Shown: positions 48,673 to 59,841 of the stretch, in pieces
Layout: every line of letters begins with the position of its first letter
How positions within the stretch are numbered: the first letter of the stretch is position 1
Assembly (NCBI GenBank): GCA_036518955.1
Contig: DATDMG010000234.1
Coordinates: 1-64,000 of the forward strand
Length of the DNA stretch: 64,000 bases
Source: DATDMG01 sp036518955
GTDB lineage: Bacteria > Actinomycetota > Actinomycetes > Actinomycetales > Kineosporiaceae
Reading direction: 5' to 3'
Translations under genes and position numbers: made by a program
The notes under the pieces: model-generated
What the model was told of the DNA's origin: nothing
The model's input: the letters and a program-made list of their open reading frames with translations, nothing else
Databases searched by the model: none

Positions 48673-49164
48673 TCAGCGAGGCAACGGTCCGTCCGGCGCC
48701 TCGTCCGGCTCGACGAGCGAGCCGGGTGCCCGCCCGGACGCCCGCTCGGCGTCCAAGGCGGACTGCAGGATCACCACCGCCGCCACCTGATCGACGACGG
48801 GCCGGTGCCTGCGGCCCTTCACCCCAGCCTCTCGCAGCGAACGCTGCGCGGCAACGGTGCTGAGCCGCTCGTCGACGACCCGCACCGGAACCGGACGCAC
48901 CCGGCGCGCGATGTCGACAGCGTACTTGCATGCTGCCACGGCTGCAGCGCCCACCTGGCCCGACAGGCCCCGTGGCAGTCCGACCACCACCTCGATGGCG
49001 TCGAATTCCACCACCAGAGCCTCAATTCTGTCCAGGTCCGTCCCACGTCTCGGATCCCTCAGGACGGTCTCGACAGGTGTGGCGAGGAAGCCGGAGGGAT
49101 CGCTCCGGGCCACCCCGACACGGACGGTGCCGACGTCGACACCGATCCGCACTCCCCGCCGCAT
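48673..49164 (-). CDS. ruvX: Putative pre-16S rRNA nuclease YqgF (RuvX)
   Basis: An RNase H-fold nuclease implicated in processing the 5' end of 16S rRNA; historically proposed as a Holliday-junction resolvase. The 163-residue protein has VRIGVDVGTVRVGVARSDPS with the first catalytic Asp, EVVVGLPRGLSGQVG, RVVDERLSTVAAQRSL with the Glu, and VVDQVAAVVILQSAL with the last Asp. The ATG at 49164 gives the family N-terminus. It lies between alaS (34 nt upstream) and mltG (21 nt downstream). Confidence 0.94.
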   Translation of the reverse strand: MRRGVRIGVDVGTVRVGVARSDPSGFLATPVETVLRDPRRGTDLDRIEALVVEFDAIEVVVGLPRGLSGQVGAAAVAACKYAVDIARRVRPVPVRVVDERLSTVAAQRSLREAGVKGRRHRPVVDQVAAVVILQSALDAERASGRAPGSLVEPDEAPDGPLPR

Positions 49165-49198
49165 GACGGGCCCGCCGTCGTCGGCCACCGACGCGGTG

Positions 49199-51877
49199 TC
49201 AGCGCCCGGCGGTGACGCGCTCGCCGACCACGAACTCGACCCGGCCGAGGGCGTCGGCGAGCTTGTCGACGTCCGACCCGCCACCCTGTGCGACGTCAGG
49301 CTTGCCGCCGCCACCACCGCCGAGGACGGTGGCCGCCTGCCCGGCCAGATCACCTGCGGCGACGCCCCAACGACGACCCTCGTCGTTGACCGCGACGACG
49401 ACGACCGGCCGGCCCTTGGCAACACCACCGACGGCGACGACCGCGGGACGATCGGCCCCCAGCCGCCCACGCACGTCGAGGGCGAGCGCCCGCAGGTCGT
49501 CGGCGCCCGCCTCCCCCGCGTCATGGGTCACCACGGCGACACCGAAGACGTCCTTCGGCGCTTGGGCAAGGGTGCCCGCCACCGCCAGCACCTGGCCGGC
49601 GCGGAACTTCTCGATCTCCTTCTGCGCGTCGCGCAGTTGCGTGACCAGGGCCGCCACCCGGTCCGGGAGCTCCTCCGGGCGTACCTTGAGCGCATCGGTG
49701 AGCTGGGAGACGAGTACGTGCTCGCGCGACGAGAAGGCGTAGGCGTCCGCGCCGACGAGCGCCTCCACCCGACGGACCCCGGACCCGATGGACCCCTCCC
49801 CGAGCAGCTTCACCAGGCCGAGTTGGCCGGAGCGGCGGGCGTGGGTGCCGCCACACAGCTCGCGGGCCCAGTCACCGACCGAGATCACCCGGACCCGGTC
49901 ACCGTACTTCTCCCCGAACAACGCCATCGCCCCGGCCGCCCGGGCCTGCTCCTGCGTCATGATCTCGGCATGGACCTCGAGGTCCTCGGCGAGCAGCAGG
50001 TTGACCCGGGACTCGATGTCGCGCAGCGCTGACGGCGGGATCGCCGACGCCGCGTTGAAGTCGAACCGGAACCGGCCGGGCGCGTTCTCCGAGCCGGCCT
50101 GGGTCGCGGTCTCGCCGAGCGCCTCCCGGATGGCCTTGTGCACCATGTGCGTGGCGGTGTGCGACCGGCTGATCGCCTTCCGCCGCTCGATGTCGACCAG
50201 GGCCTGCGCGCCCGCGCCGGCCCGGACCTCGCCGGAGACCACCCGCGCCCGGTGGACGATCAGCCCGCTGATCGGCGACTGGACGTCGTCCACCTCGATC
50301 ACCGCGCCGTCGAGCACGATGCTGCCGGCATCGGCGAGCTGGCCGCCGCCTTCCGCGTAGAACGGGGTGCGGTCCAGCACGACCTCGACCGCCTCGCCCG
50401 CGGCCACCGCCTCGACCGGCTCGCCGCCGACCAGCAGCCCGGCGACGGTGCCCTCGCTGACCACCTCGTCGTACCCGGTGAACTCGACCGGTCGGCCGAG
50501 CCCGTCCGCGACCGTCCGGTACCCCGCGGTCCCCGCGTGCCCGGTCTTCTTCGCCGCGGCGTCGGCCTTCGCCCGGCCGCGCTGCTCGGCCATCAGCCGG
50601 CGGAACTCACCCTCGTCGACGGCCAGGCCTTGCTCGGCCGCCATCTCCAGGGTCAGGTCGATCGGAAAGCCGTAGGTGTCGTGCAGCTGGAACGCCTGCG
50701 CCCCCGCCAGCACCCTGCTGCCCGCCGTCTTCGCCTCGCGCACCGCGACGTCCAGAATGGTCGTCCCGGCGGCAAGGGTGCGCCGGAACGCCTCCTCCTC
50801 CGCCGCCACGATCTGGCCGATCCGGCCGAAGCCGTGCTCCAGTTCCGGGTACGACGCCCTCATCCGGTCCTTGGACACCGTGACGAGGTCGAGCAGGACC
50901 GGGTCCTCGACGCCGAGCAGTCGCACCGACCGGACGACGCGGCGCAGGATCCGGCGCAGCACGTACCCCCGGGCCTCGTTGGACGGCGTCACGCCGTCGC
51001 CGATCAGCATCAGCCCGGAGCGGACGTGGTCGGCGACGACCCGCATCCGGACGTCGTCGTCGCGGTCGGCGCCGTAGCGCTTGCCGGACAGCTCCTCGAC
51101 CCGGCGGATGACGGGGAACACCTCGTCGATCTCGTACATGTTGTTGACACCCTGCAACAGGTACGCGACGCGCTCCAGGCCCATGCCGGTGTCGATGTTC
51201 TTGCTCGGCAGGTCGCCGCGGACGTCGAAGTCCTCCTTGCCCCGGACGGCGGACAGCTCCGACTGCATGAAGACCAGGTTCCAGATCTCCAGGAACCGGT
51301 CCTCGTCGACGACCGGGCCGCCGTCCCTGCCGTGTTCCGGACCGCGGTCGACATAGATCTCGCTGCACGGCCCGCCGGGACCGGGCACACCCATGTGCCA
51401 GTAGTTGTCCTTCAACCCCCGGCGCTGGATCCGCTCCTCCGGCAGGCCGGCGACCCTGCGCCAGAGGTCGAACGCCTCCTGGTCGTCCCGGTAGACCGTC
51501 ACCCAGATCCGGTTCGGGTCGAACCCGAGGAACCCGTCCGACGGTGACCCGGTGACCAGCTCCCAGGCGAGCGCGATCGCGCCCTCCTTGAAGTAGTCCC
51601 CGAAGCTGAAGTTGCCGTTCATCTGGAAGAACGTGCCGTGCCGGGTGGTCTTGCCGACCTCCTCGATGTCGAGGGTGCGCACGCACTTCTGCACGCTCGT
51701 CGCCCGCCGGAACGGTGGCGACTCCTGGCCGAGGAAGTACGGCTTGAAGGGCACCATGCCGGCGTTGACGAACAGCAGCGTGGGGTCGTCGTACAGCAAC
51801 GGCGCGCTGGGGACGACGGTGTGCCCGCGGCTCTCGAAGAACGTGAGCCAACGGCGACGGATCTCGGCCGTCTCCAT
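49199..51877 (-). CDS. alaS: Alanyl-tRNA synthetase
   Basis: Charges tRNA-Ala and edits mischarged Ser or Gly. The 892-residue protein has the class II catalytic domain (METAEIRRRWLTFFESRGHT, PLLYDDPTLLFVNAGMVPFK, MGVPGPGGPCSEIYVDRG), the tRNA-recognition domain, the editing domain with zinc motifs SRSHTATHMVHKAIRE and ELCGGTHARRSGQLG, and the C-terminal C-Ala domain rich in Gly (GGGGGGKPDVAQGG). The ATG at 51877 gives the family N-terminus. No T-box or other leader RNA is evident in the 105 nt upstream. Confidence 0.98.
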   Translation of the reverse strand: METAEIRRRWLTFFESRGHTVVPSAPLLYDDPTLLFVNAGMVPFKPYFLGQESPPFRRATSVQKCVRTLDIEEVGKTTRHGTFFQMNGNFSFGDYFKEGAIALAWELVTGSPSDGFLGFDPNRIWVTVYRDDQEAFDLWRRVAGLPEERIQRRGLKDNYWHMGVPGPGGPCSEIYVDRGPEHGRDGGPVVDEDRFLEIWNLVFMQSELSAVRGKEDFDVRGDLPSKNIDTGMGLERVAYLLQGVNNMYEIDEVFPVIRRVEELSGKRYGADRDDDVRMRVVADHVRSGLMLIGDGVTPSNEARGYVLRRILRRVVRSVRLLGVEDPVLLDLVTVSKDRMRASYPELEHGFGRIGQIVAAEEEAFRRTLAAGTTILDVAVREAKTAGSRVLAGAQAFQLHDTYGFPIDLTLEMAAEQGLAVDEGEFRRLMAEQRGRAKADAAAKKTGHAGTAGYRTVADGLGRPVEFTGYDEVVSEGTVAGLLVGGEPVEAVAAGEAVEVVLDRTPFYAEGGGQLADAGSIVLDGAVIEVDDVQSPISGLIVHRARVVSGEVRAGAGAQALVDIERRKAISRSHTATHMVHKAIREALGETATQAGSENAPGRFRFDFNAASAIPPSALRDIESRVNLLLAEDLEVHAEIMTQEQARAAGAMALFGEKYGDRVRVISVGDWARELCGGTHARRSGQLGLVKLLGEGSIGSGVRRVEALVGADAYAFSSREHVLVSQLTDALKVRPEELPDRVAALVTQLRDAQKEIEKFRAGQVLAVAGTLAQAPKDVFGVAVVTHDAGEAGADDLRALALDVRGRLGADRPAVVAVGGVAKGRPVVVVAVNDEGRRWGVAAGDLAGQAATVLGGGGGGKPDVAQGGGSDVDKLADALGRVEFVVGERVTAGR

Positions 51878-51982
51878 GCGTGATGTCCTTCCCTCTCGCA
51901 GCGACCCGGCAGGGTCCGGTCCGGACCTGGAGCCCGGGACGTCGACGTCACGGGCCGCCGAAGCAGTGTCACGAGCAGTGTC

Positions 51983-52261
51983 TCAGGCCGGGGGCCGCGG
52001 ACCCGTCGGCTTTTCGAGCAGCTCGCGCGCCGTGTCGGGATCGAGCTCCCCGGCGTCGACGCCGAGGGCCAGGCGCAGCTCCTGCTCGCGCTCCGCCATG
52101 CCCTCCCGGACGGCGTCCGCCACGTCGCGCAGGGCGTCCGCCAGGGAGGACAGCGAGCGGCCGACCCCCTCCGGGGTGTAGGCCTCCGCGATCTTGTTGA
52201 TCTTCCGGACGATCAGCACGCCCGCTGTGGCGCCGAGCGCCACCCAGAACACCCGCCGCAC
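51983..52261 (-). CDS. Small single-pass membrane protein upstream of alaS (DUF6167-like)
   Basis: A 92-residue protein: a hydrophobic N-terminus (about 3-20, VFWVALGATAGVLIVRKI) and an amphipathic helical tail with LSSLADALRDVADAVREGMA. Such small proteins regularly sit between a DUF948 gene and alaS in actinobacteria. The start at 52261 is 1 nt after the DUF948 stop. Function unknown; pairing with the DUF948 protein is suggested by gene order only. Confidence 0.82.
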   Translation of the reverse strand: MRRVFWVALGATAGVLIVRKINKIAEAYTPEGVGRSLSSLADALRDVADAVREGMAEREQELRLALGVDAGELDPDTARELLEKPTGPRPPA

Positions 52262-52262
52262 G

Positions 52263-52658
52263 TCAGCCCCTCCTGCCCGAGCGCCGACCCGACGCCTTCC
52301 GCCCGCTCGTCGCCTTCCGCCCGCTCATCGCCTGCCGCACCCCGTAGCTGAACGCGGCCACCTTCACCACCGGCGAGCCGAGGGTCGCGGCGAACAGGGT
52401 GGTCAGCGCCGAGACGTTCGTCGAGACCTGGGCGACGTTCGTCGTGATCGAGTCCACCTTCACCAGTTGCGCGTTCGTCGTCGACACGGTCGTGGTCACC
52501 TCGGTGAGCAGCGGGACGGTGCCCTCGGAGATGTCCCGGACGGTGTTGCGCGTCTCGTCGAAGACCCGGCCGAGCTTGATCAACGGCACGCCGATGAACC
52601 CCACGAGCACGCAGAACGCGACGGCGAAGATGAGCCCGACAACGTCCCCTGCCGACAT
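52263..52658 (-). CDS. DUF948 family membrane protein
   Basis: A 131-residue protein with one N-terminal membrane segment (about 5-27, VVGLIFAVAFCVLVGFIGVP) and a Thr/Val-rich helical region VTTTVSTTNAQLVKVDSITT typical of DUF948. It ends in a strongly basic tail containing repeats of SGRKA. The family is found throughout Gram-positive bacteria without a fixed role; some members relate to general stress. Operon with the downstream small membrane protein and possibly alaS. Confidence 0.87.
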   Translation of the reverse strand: MSAGDVVGLIFAVAFCVLVGFIGVPLIKLGRVFDETRNTVRDISEGTVPLLTEVTTTVSTTNAQLVKVDSITTNVAQVSTNVSALTTLFAATLGSPVVKVAAFSYGVRQAMSGRKATSGRKASGRRSGRRG

Positions 52659-52718
52659 GCGCCCGATACCTCCCCTGACGTGCCGACGCGGCCGTCCGGC
52701 ACTTGACGAGATGTGACC

Positions 52719-54200
52719 TTATCGCGCGCCGGGGTCCGGATTCAGCGCGACGTCACCCCGCTGCCCCGGCGTCCGGCCCCGACGAAGGATCTCGCGCAGC
52801 CGGGTCAGCCGGGTACCCAGGTCGCGCTCGAACCCACGGTCGGTGGGCTGGTAGTAGACACGACCGTCGACGCCGTCCGGCGCGTACTGCTGGGCGACGA
52901 CACCGCGCGGGTCGTCGTGCGCGTACCGATACCCCTGGGCGTGGCCGAGCCGCTTCGCCCCGGCGTAGTGGCCGTCGCGCAGGTGCGGCGGCACCATCCC
53001 GCCCAGCCCGGCCCGGATATCCGCCGTCGCCGCGTTGATGGCGAGGTAGGACGCGTTCGACTTCGGTGCCAGGGCGAGGTGGACGACGGCCTGCCCGAGG
53101 ATGATCCGGGCCTCCGGCATCCCGACGAGCGCCACCGCCTGGGCGGCGGCCACCGCCGTCTGCAACGCCGTGGGATCGGCCATCCCGACGTCCTCACTGG
53201 CTGCGATCATGATGCGCCGGGCCACGAACCGGGGGTCCTCACCCGCCTCCAGCATGCGCGCCAGGTAGTGCAGCGCGGCGTCGACGTCCGAACCGCGCAT
53301 CGACTTGATGAACGCGCTCGCCACGTCGTAGTGCTGGTCACCGACCCGGTCGTAGCGGACGGCCGCCCGGTCGACCGCCTGCTCCGTGCTGGCGAGGGTG
53401 ACCGGGACGGGTGCGGCGTCGCCACCGGCCGCCGGCGGGGTGGCGGCACCGGTCGCCGCCAGCGCGGCGCCTGCGGCGGCCTCCAGCGCGGTGAGGGCCG
53501 CGCGGGCGTCCCCGCCGGCCATCCGCACCAGGTGCTCGTGCGCCGCCGGCTCCAGCCGCACCGTGCCGCCGAGGCCGCGCGGATCGGCGACCGCCCGGTC
53601 GAGCAGCCCGCCGATCGCCTCGTCGCCCAGTGGCCGCAGGGTGAGCAGCAGCGACCGGGACAGCAGCGGTGACACGACCGAGAACGACGGGTTCTCCGTC
53701 GTCGCCGCGATCAGCACGACCCAACGGTTCTCCACCCCGGGCAGCAGGGCGTCCTGCTGCGCCTTGCTGAACCGGTGGATCTCGTCGAGGAACAGCACCG
53801 TCTCCCGGCCGTGGCGGTCGCGCGCGTCCCGGGCCTCCTCCATCACCCGGCGCACGTCCTTGACCCCGGCGGTGACCGCGGACAGCTCCACGAAACGCCG
53901 CCCGCCGGCCCGGGACACCACGTGCGCCAGGGTCGTCTTTCCGGTCCCCGGTGGGCCCCAGAGGATCACGGACGACGGACCGACGCGGCCGCCGGACCCC
54001 TCGGCGAGGCGGCGCAGCGGGGAACCGGGAGCCAACAGATGCTGCTGGCCGACGAACTCGCCGACGGTCCGCGGCCGCATCCGGACGGCGAGCGGCACCC
54101 CGTGGCCGGCCACGGCGTCCGCCGGCCGGGGTGCGGGCGCATCGGGCATCCCGACCACGTCGCCGGGAGCGGTGGAGAACAGGTCGCTCACAGCCGCCAC
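52719..54200 (-). CDS. rarA: Replication-associated recombination protein A
   Basis: A clamp-loader-like AAA+ ATPase (MgsA/RarA/Wrnip1 family) acting at stalled forks. The 493-residue protein shows LAVRMRPRTVGEFVGQQHLL, Walker A LWGPPGTGKTTLAHVVS, Walker B VLFLDEIHRFSKAQQDALLP, sensor 1 LIAATTENPSFSVVSPLLSR and the C-terminal helical domain with FIKSMRGSDVDAALHYLARM and EDVGMADPTALQ. The GTG at 54200 is used; a second GTG at 54191 (VSDLFST) could be the true start. Confidence 0.95.
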   Translation of the reverse strand: MAAVSDLFSTAPGDVVGMPDAPAPRPADAVAGHGVPLAVRMRPRTVGEFVGQQHLLAPGSPLRRLAEGSGGRVGPSSVILWGPPGTGKTTLAHVVSRAGGRRFVELSAVTAGVKDVRRVMEEARDARDRHGRETVLFLDEIHRFSKAQQDALLPGVENRWVVLIAATTENPSFSVVSPLLSRSLLLTLRPLGDEAIGGLLDRAVADPRGLGGTVRLEPAAHEHLVRMAGGDARAALTALEAAAGAALAATGAATPPAAGGDAAPVPVTLASTEQAVDRAAVRYDRVGDQHYDVASAFIKSMRGSDVDAALHYLARMLEAGEDPRFVARRIMIAASEDVGMADPTALQTAVAAAQAVALVGMPEARIILGQAVVHLALAPKSNASYLAINAATADIRAGLGGMVPPHLRDGHYAGAKRLGHAQGYRYAHDDPRGVVAQQYAPDGVDGRVYYQPTDRGFERDLGTRLTRLREILRRGRTPGQRGDVALNPDPGAR

Positions 54201-54308
54201 GGTATCCGCGTGCTGCCGGGAGTGGCGCCGGACGTCACGCGCCCGACCCGCTGCCGGACGTGCCTCCTCGAGGTCCGCGTCGGCGCGGCTGACGGACCTC
54301 CGACCGCG

Positions 54309-56078
<1,770 letters not shown>

Positions 56079-56153
56079 TGGTGGTCCTCTCTCTGGCGGA
56101 TCGCGGGGCGCGGCGGCCGTCACCGCCGTCCCGAGCGATCCTACGCGGAGCGG

Positions 56154-57149
56154 TCACCAACGGTCGTGCACGTGCTCCCGGATGCGCTCGTCGTAGATCG
56201 TGCGGACGCCCTCCAGGATGTCCGGCGACAGCGGCGGCAGGTCGGCCGCCGCCGCATTGCCCCGTGCCTGCGCCGCGTTCCGGGCGCCGGGGATGACGAC
56301 GCTGACCCCGGGCTGGTCGATGACCCACCGCAGCGCCAGGGCCGCCGTCGACACGCCCTCGGGCGCCAGCGCCGCCAGCTCCCGCGCCGCCGCCACGCCC
56401 ACGTCGTACGGCACGCCGGAGAAGGTCTCCCCCACGTCGAACGCCTCGCCGTGCCGGTTGTAGGTGCGGTGGTCGTCCGGTGCGAAGGTCGTCGTCCCGT
56501 CGTAGCGGCCGGCGAGCAGGCCGCTGGCGAGCGGCACCCGGGCGATGATCCCGACGCCGGCCGCCTGCGCCGCGGGGAGCACCCGCTCCAGCGGCTTGAG
56601 CCGGAACGCGTTGAGGATGATCTGCACCGAGGCCACGTTCGGCCGGGCGATCGCGGCCAGCGCCTCCTCGCAGGTCTCCACCGACACCCCGTAGGCGGCC
56701 AGCGCGCCCGCGGCCACCAGGTCGTCGAGCGCGTCGAAGACCTCGTCGCGGCGGAACACCGAGGTCGGCGGGCAGTGCAGCTGGACGAGGTCGAGCCGCT
56801 CGGTGTTCAGGTTCGCCCGGCTGCGGTCCGTCCACGCGCGCAGGTTCTCGGGCGTGAACGCCTCGGGCACCTGCGGGTTCGCCCGGCGCCCGCACTTCGT
56901 CGCCACCGTGGCCCCGGTGCCGGGACGCTCCGCGAGGAACCGGGCGATCAGCCGCTCACTGCGCCCGTCGCCGTACACGTCCGCGGTGTCCAGGAACGTG
57001 ACGCCCGCGTCGACGGCGGCGTGCAGGACGGCGAGCGCGTCGGCGTCGTCCACGTGCCCCCAGTCGGCGCCGAGCTGCCAGCAGCCCAGCCCGACGACGC
57101 CGAGCTGCCGGCCGGTCCGGCCCAGGGTGCGAGTCTCCACGACGCTCAC
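56154..57149 (-). CDS. Aldo/keto reductase
   Basis: A 331-residue NADPH-dependent (beta/alpha)8 oxidoreductase. The catalytic tetrad is visible: Asp and Tyr in FLDTADVYGDGRSERL, Lys in VATKCGRRAN, His in LVQLHCPPTSVF. The C-terminal cofactor site reads VSVVIPGARNAAQARGNAAA. The physiological substrate is unknown. The start at 57149 gives ETRTLGRTGRQLGVVGLGCW, the family N-terminus. Transcribed in the same direction as aspS, 75 nt before it, probably independent. Confidence 0.92.
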   Translation of the reverse strand: MSVVETRTLGRTGRQLGVVGLGCWQLGADWGHVDDADALAVLHAAVDAGVTFLDTADVYGDGRSERLIARFLAERPGTGATVATKCGRRANPQVPEAFTPENLRAWTDRSRANLNTERLDLVQLHCPPTSVFRRDEVFDALDDLVAAGALAAYGVSVETCEEALAAIARPNVASVQIILNAFRLKPLERVLPAAQAAGVGIIARVPLASGLLAGRYDGTTTFAPDDHRTYNRHGEAFDVGETFSGVPYDVGVAAARELAALAPEGVSTAALALRWVIDQPGVSVVIPGARNAAQARGNAAAADLPPLSPDILEGVRTIYDERIREHVHDRW

Positions 57150-57288
57150 CCTAGACCTCCGGCTGCCGGGACCGGACTCAGGTCCCGCGGCGGGTGACCC
57201 GATAGGGGTGAGGACGACGCCCGCGGGACGCGCCCGCGGGCCGGTGGGCCGTGCCGCAGCACGGCCCGGAGCGCAGAGGACAGGTGCG

Positions 57289-57597
57289 GTGGACGGTCCA
57301 GGAACGGTCGACGCCCTCCCAGTGGACTGGTCCGGTCACCTGCCGGGCGACGTCCCCGTCCCCGCTGCCCGGCCGGCGTCGGACGACGGGACGCCGGACG
57401 CACCCTCGACGAGCACCGGCCGGCAGCAGGCACCGGCCGGGATCGCGATGGCCCGCGCCCGGCTCCGCGCGGTGACACCGCTCGACGTCGTCGGCTTCGT
57501 CGCCGCCTGCCCGTCCTGTGGCCGTGACAGCGAGTGGACCCAGGAGCGCCAGGACACCCGCGTCCGCAGCACGATCCGGTGCGCCTGCCTCCCCTGA
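57289..57597 (+). CDS. Small protein with C-terminal Cys-pair domain
   Basis: A 102-residue frame starting at GTG 57289, 8 nt after AGAGGA. The first half is Pro/Ser/Ala-rich and probably disordered; the last 40 residues contain FVAACPSCGRDSEWTQERQD and end RCACLP, giving a CxxC and a CxC that could bind zinc. An ATG at 57448 would leave only the zinc-like part. It is the only plus-strand gene in this stretch and is convergent with hisS (14 nt apart). No function recognised; coding support comes from the binding site and the cysteine pattern. Confidence 0.5.
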   Translation: MDGPGTVDALPVDWSGHLPGDVPVPAARPASDDGTPDAPSTSTGRQQAPAGIAMARARLRAVTPLDVVGFVAACPSCGRDSEWTQERQDTRVRSTIRCACLP

Positions 57598-57611
57598 GGC
57601 CACGCCCTCCA

Positions 57612-58958
57612 TCAGCCGGCGACCACCCGCGGGAACCGGTCCTCGACGGGCGGTTGCCAGTTCTCCGGGTCGGCGGCCACCTGCTCCCCGGACCGGATGT
57701 CCTTCACCTCGTGGCCGACCACCCGGCCGGCGTCCGAGTGCACGAACCAGACGTAGGGGATCCCGCGCCGGTCCGCGTGCCGGATCTGTCTGCCGAACTT
57801 CGCCGCGGACGGCGCCACCTCCACCGGGATCCCTCGCGCGCGCAGCGCGGCGGCGACGGCGGCGCTGGCGGACCGGGAGTCCTCGGAGGCCACCGCGACG
57901 AGCACCGCGGACGGCACGGCACGGCTCGCGCGCAGCACCCCCCGGGAGAGCAGCGGCGCGAGCGCCCGGGTCACCCCGAACGAGATGCCGACCCCCGGGT
58001 AGGTGGTGGACCCGTCGCTCGCCAACGAGTCGTAGCGGCCCCCGGAGCACACCGAACCGAGGTGCTCGAACCCTTCCATCCGGGTCTCGTAGACGGTTCC
58101 GGTGTAGTAGTCCAGGCCGCGCGCGACGCGCAGGTCGGCGGTGACGGCGAACCGGTCGCCACGCAGCCCGGACACCCCCTCGACGACCTGGACGAGCTCC
58201 TGCACCCCTTCGTCGAGCAGGTCGTCCCGGACGCCGAGCGCCAGCACCCGGTCGGCGAACGAGGCGTCCTGGGCGCTGATCGCGGCCAGCGCCAGGCAGC
58301 GGGCCGCCTGGACGTCGTCCAGTTTCGCCTCGGTGATGAGGAGTTCACGGACGGCGTCCGGTGGCAGCTTGTCGATCTTGTCGACCACGCGCATCACCGC
58401 CGCCACGTCAGGCGCCGCGATCCCGCGGTAGAACCCCTCGATGAGCTTGCGGTTGTTCACCTGCAGACGCAGCCGCGGCAGCGGCAGGGACCGCACGGCC
58501 TCCGCCATCACCTGGGCCACCTCGACGTCGTGGTGGAACGGCAGGTCACCGGACCCGACGACGTCCACGTCCGCCTGGCAGAACTCGCGGTAGCGACCTT
58601 CCTGGGGCCGCTCACCGCGCCACACCTTCTGGATCTGGTAGCGGCGGAACGGGAAGCTCAGCTTCCCGGAGTTCTCCAGCACGTACCGCGCGAACGGCAC
58701 GGTGAGGTCGAAGTGCAGCCCGAGCTGCCGCCCGGCGTCCTCGTCGCCCTCGGCGTGCAGCCGACGCAGGACGTAGACCTCCTTGTCGATCTCACCCTTG
58801 CGCAGCAGCTCCTCCAGCGGCTCGGCGGCCCGGGTCTCGACCGAGACGAAGCCCCAGAGCTCGAACGTGCGCCGGAACGTGTCCACCACGTGCTGCTCCA
58901 CGATGCGGCCCTCGGGCAGCCACTCCGGGAACCCCGACAGCGGGGCTGGTCGTGCCAT
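57612..58958 (-). CDS. hisS: Histidyl-tRNA synthetase (divergent clade)
   Basis: Charges tRNA-His. The 448-residue class II enzyme shows FPEWLPEGRIVEQHVVDTFR, TVPFARYVLENSGKLSFPFR, motif 2 KVWRGERPQEGRYREFCQAD, the HisRS-specific ARGLDYYTGTVYETRMEG, GSVCSGGRYDSLA, and a C-terminal anticodon-binding domain. Its sequence differs from the usual actinobacterial HisRS, which begins with a PKG motif, and is closer in pattern to archaeal/eukaryotic-type HisRS. The ATG at 58958 follows a GAGGA-rich stretch. Downstream of the MBL hydrolase gene. Confidence 0.93.
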   Translation of the reverse strand: MARPAPLSGFPEWLPEGRIVEQHVVDTFRRTFELWGFVSVETRAAEPLEELLRKGEIDKEVYVLRRLHAEGDEDAGRQLGLHFDLTVPFARYVLENSGKLSFPFRRYQIQKVWRGERPQEGRYREFCQADVDVVGSGDLPFHHDVEVAQVMAEAVRSLPLPRLRLQVNNRKLIEGFYRGIAAPDVAAVMRVVDKIDKLPPDAVRELLITEAKLDDVQAARCLALAAISAQDASFADRVLALGVRDDLLDEGVQELVQVVEGVSGLRGDRFAVTADLRVARGLDYYTGTVYETRMEGFEHLGSVCSGGRYDSLASDGSTTYPGVGISFGVTRALAPLLSRGVLRASRAVPSAVLVAVASEDSRSASAAVAAALRARGIPVEVAPSAAKFGRQIRHADRRGIPYVWFVHSDAGRVVGHEVKDIRSGEQVAADPENWQPPVEDRFPRVVAG

Positions 58959-59051
58959 CTCGTCCTCTTCCTCCGGCTCGTCTGCGGTGCTCCTGCTCTC
59001 CGGGGTGCCGCGCACCACCGGGCCGCCACGGGGCGGCGACGGCGAACGGCT

Positions 59052-59750
59052 TCAGCCGGTACGGCGCGCCCGCGCGAGGAACGGGTTCGTCGCGCGCTCC
59101 CGCCCCACCGTCGTCACCGGCCCGTGCCCCGGCAGCACGAGGGTGTCGTCGGGCAAGGTCAGCACCTTCTCGCTCAGCGACCGCATCATCGCGGCACCGT
59201 CACCGCCGGGCAGGTCCGTGCGCCCGACGCTGCCCGCGAAGAGCACGTCACCGCTGAGCACGGTGGAGCTCGCCGACGCGCCGTCCGGGGCTCCGGGCAG
59301 CGCGAACATCACCGACCCCTCGGTGTGCCCCGGCGCGTGCACCACCCGGACGGCGAGCCCGGCGACCTGGAGCTCCTGATCGTCGCCGACCAGCCGGACG
59401 TCGTCCGGCTCCCGCCAGGTCGCGGACCTGCCGAACTCCCGCTCCAGGACGGCGATCAGGCCGCCGTCCAGCGAGGCGATGGGATCGGCGAGCCGGTAGC
59501 GGTCGTCCGCATGGACGTAGGCGGCCACCCCGTGCGCGCCGCACACCGGGGTCACCGAATAGGTGTGGTCCAGGTGACCGTGGGTCAGCAGGACGGCGGC
59601 CGGCCGCAACCGGTGCTCGGCGAGGACCTCCGCGAGCGGCTCGACGACCTCGATCCCGGGGTCGACGACCAGGCACTCCTGCCCCGGTGCGGTGGCGACG
59701 ACGAAGCAGTTCGTGCCGAAGACGGCGGAGGGAAAGCCGGTGACGAACAC
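59052..59750 (-). CDS. MBL-fold metallo-hydrolase (glyoxalase II-like)
   Basis: A 232-residue metallo-beta-lactamase-fold hydrolase. It opens MFVTGFPSAVFGTNCFVVAT and has the metal motif LLTHGHLDHTYSV, VVHAPGHTEGSVMF, VLSGDVLFAGSVGRTDLPGG, and LVLPGHGPVTTVGRE. This subgroup usually precedes hisS in actinobacteria and resembles hydroxyacylglutathione hydrolases; since actinobacteria use mycothiol, the true thioester substrate is uncertain. Divergent from the cyclophilin gene, with 91 nt between them. Confidence 0.92.
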   Translation of the reverse strand: MFVTGFPSAVFGTNCFVVATAPGQECLVVDPGIEVVEPLAEVLAEHRLRPAAVLLTHGHLDHTYSVTPVCGAHGVAAYVHADDRYRLADPIASLDGGLIAVLEREFGRSATWREPDDVRLVGDDQELQVAGLAVRVVHAPGHTEGSVMFALPGAPDGASASSTVLSGDVLFAGSVGRTDLPGGDGAAMMRSLSEKVLTLPDDTLVLPGHGPVTTVGRERATNPFLARARRTG

Positions 59751-59841
59751 CGTGCGAGACTACCGACTCGCACCCGCCGGTGGTCACCGGCGTCCACCTA
59801 GACTGACCCGAGACCGGGGCCAGACCGAGGAGGGGCAGCAC

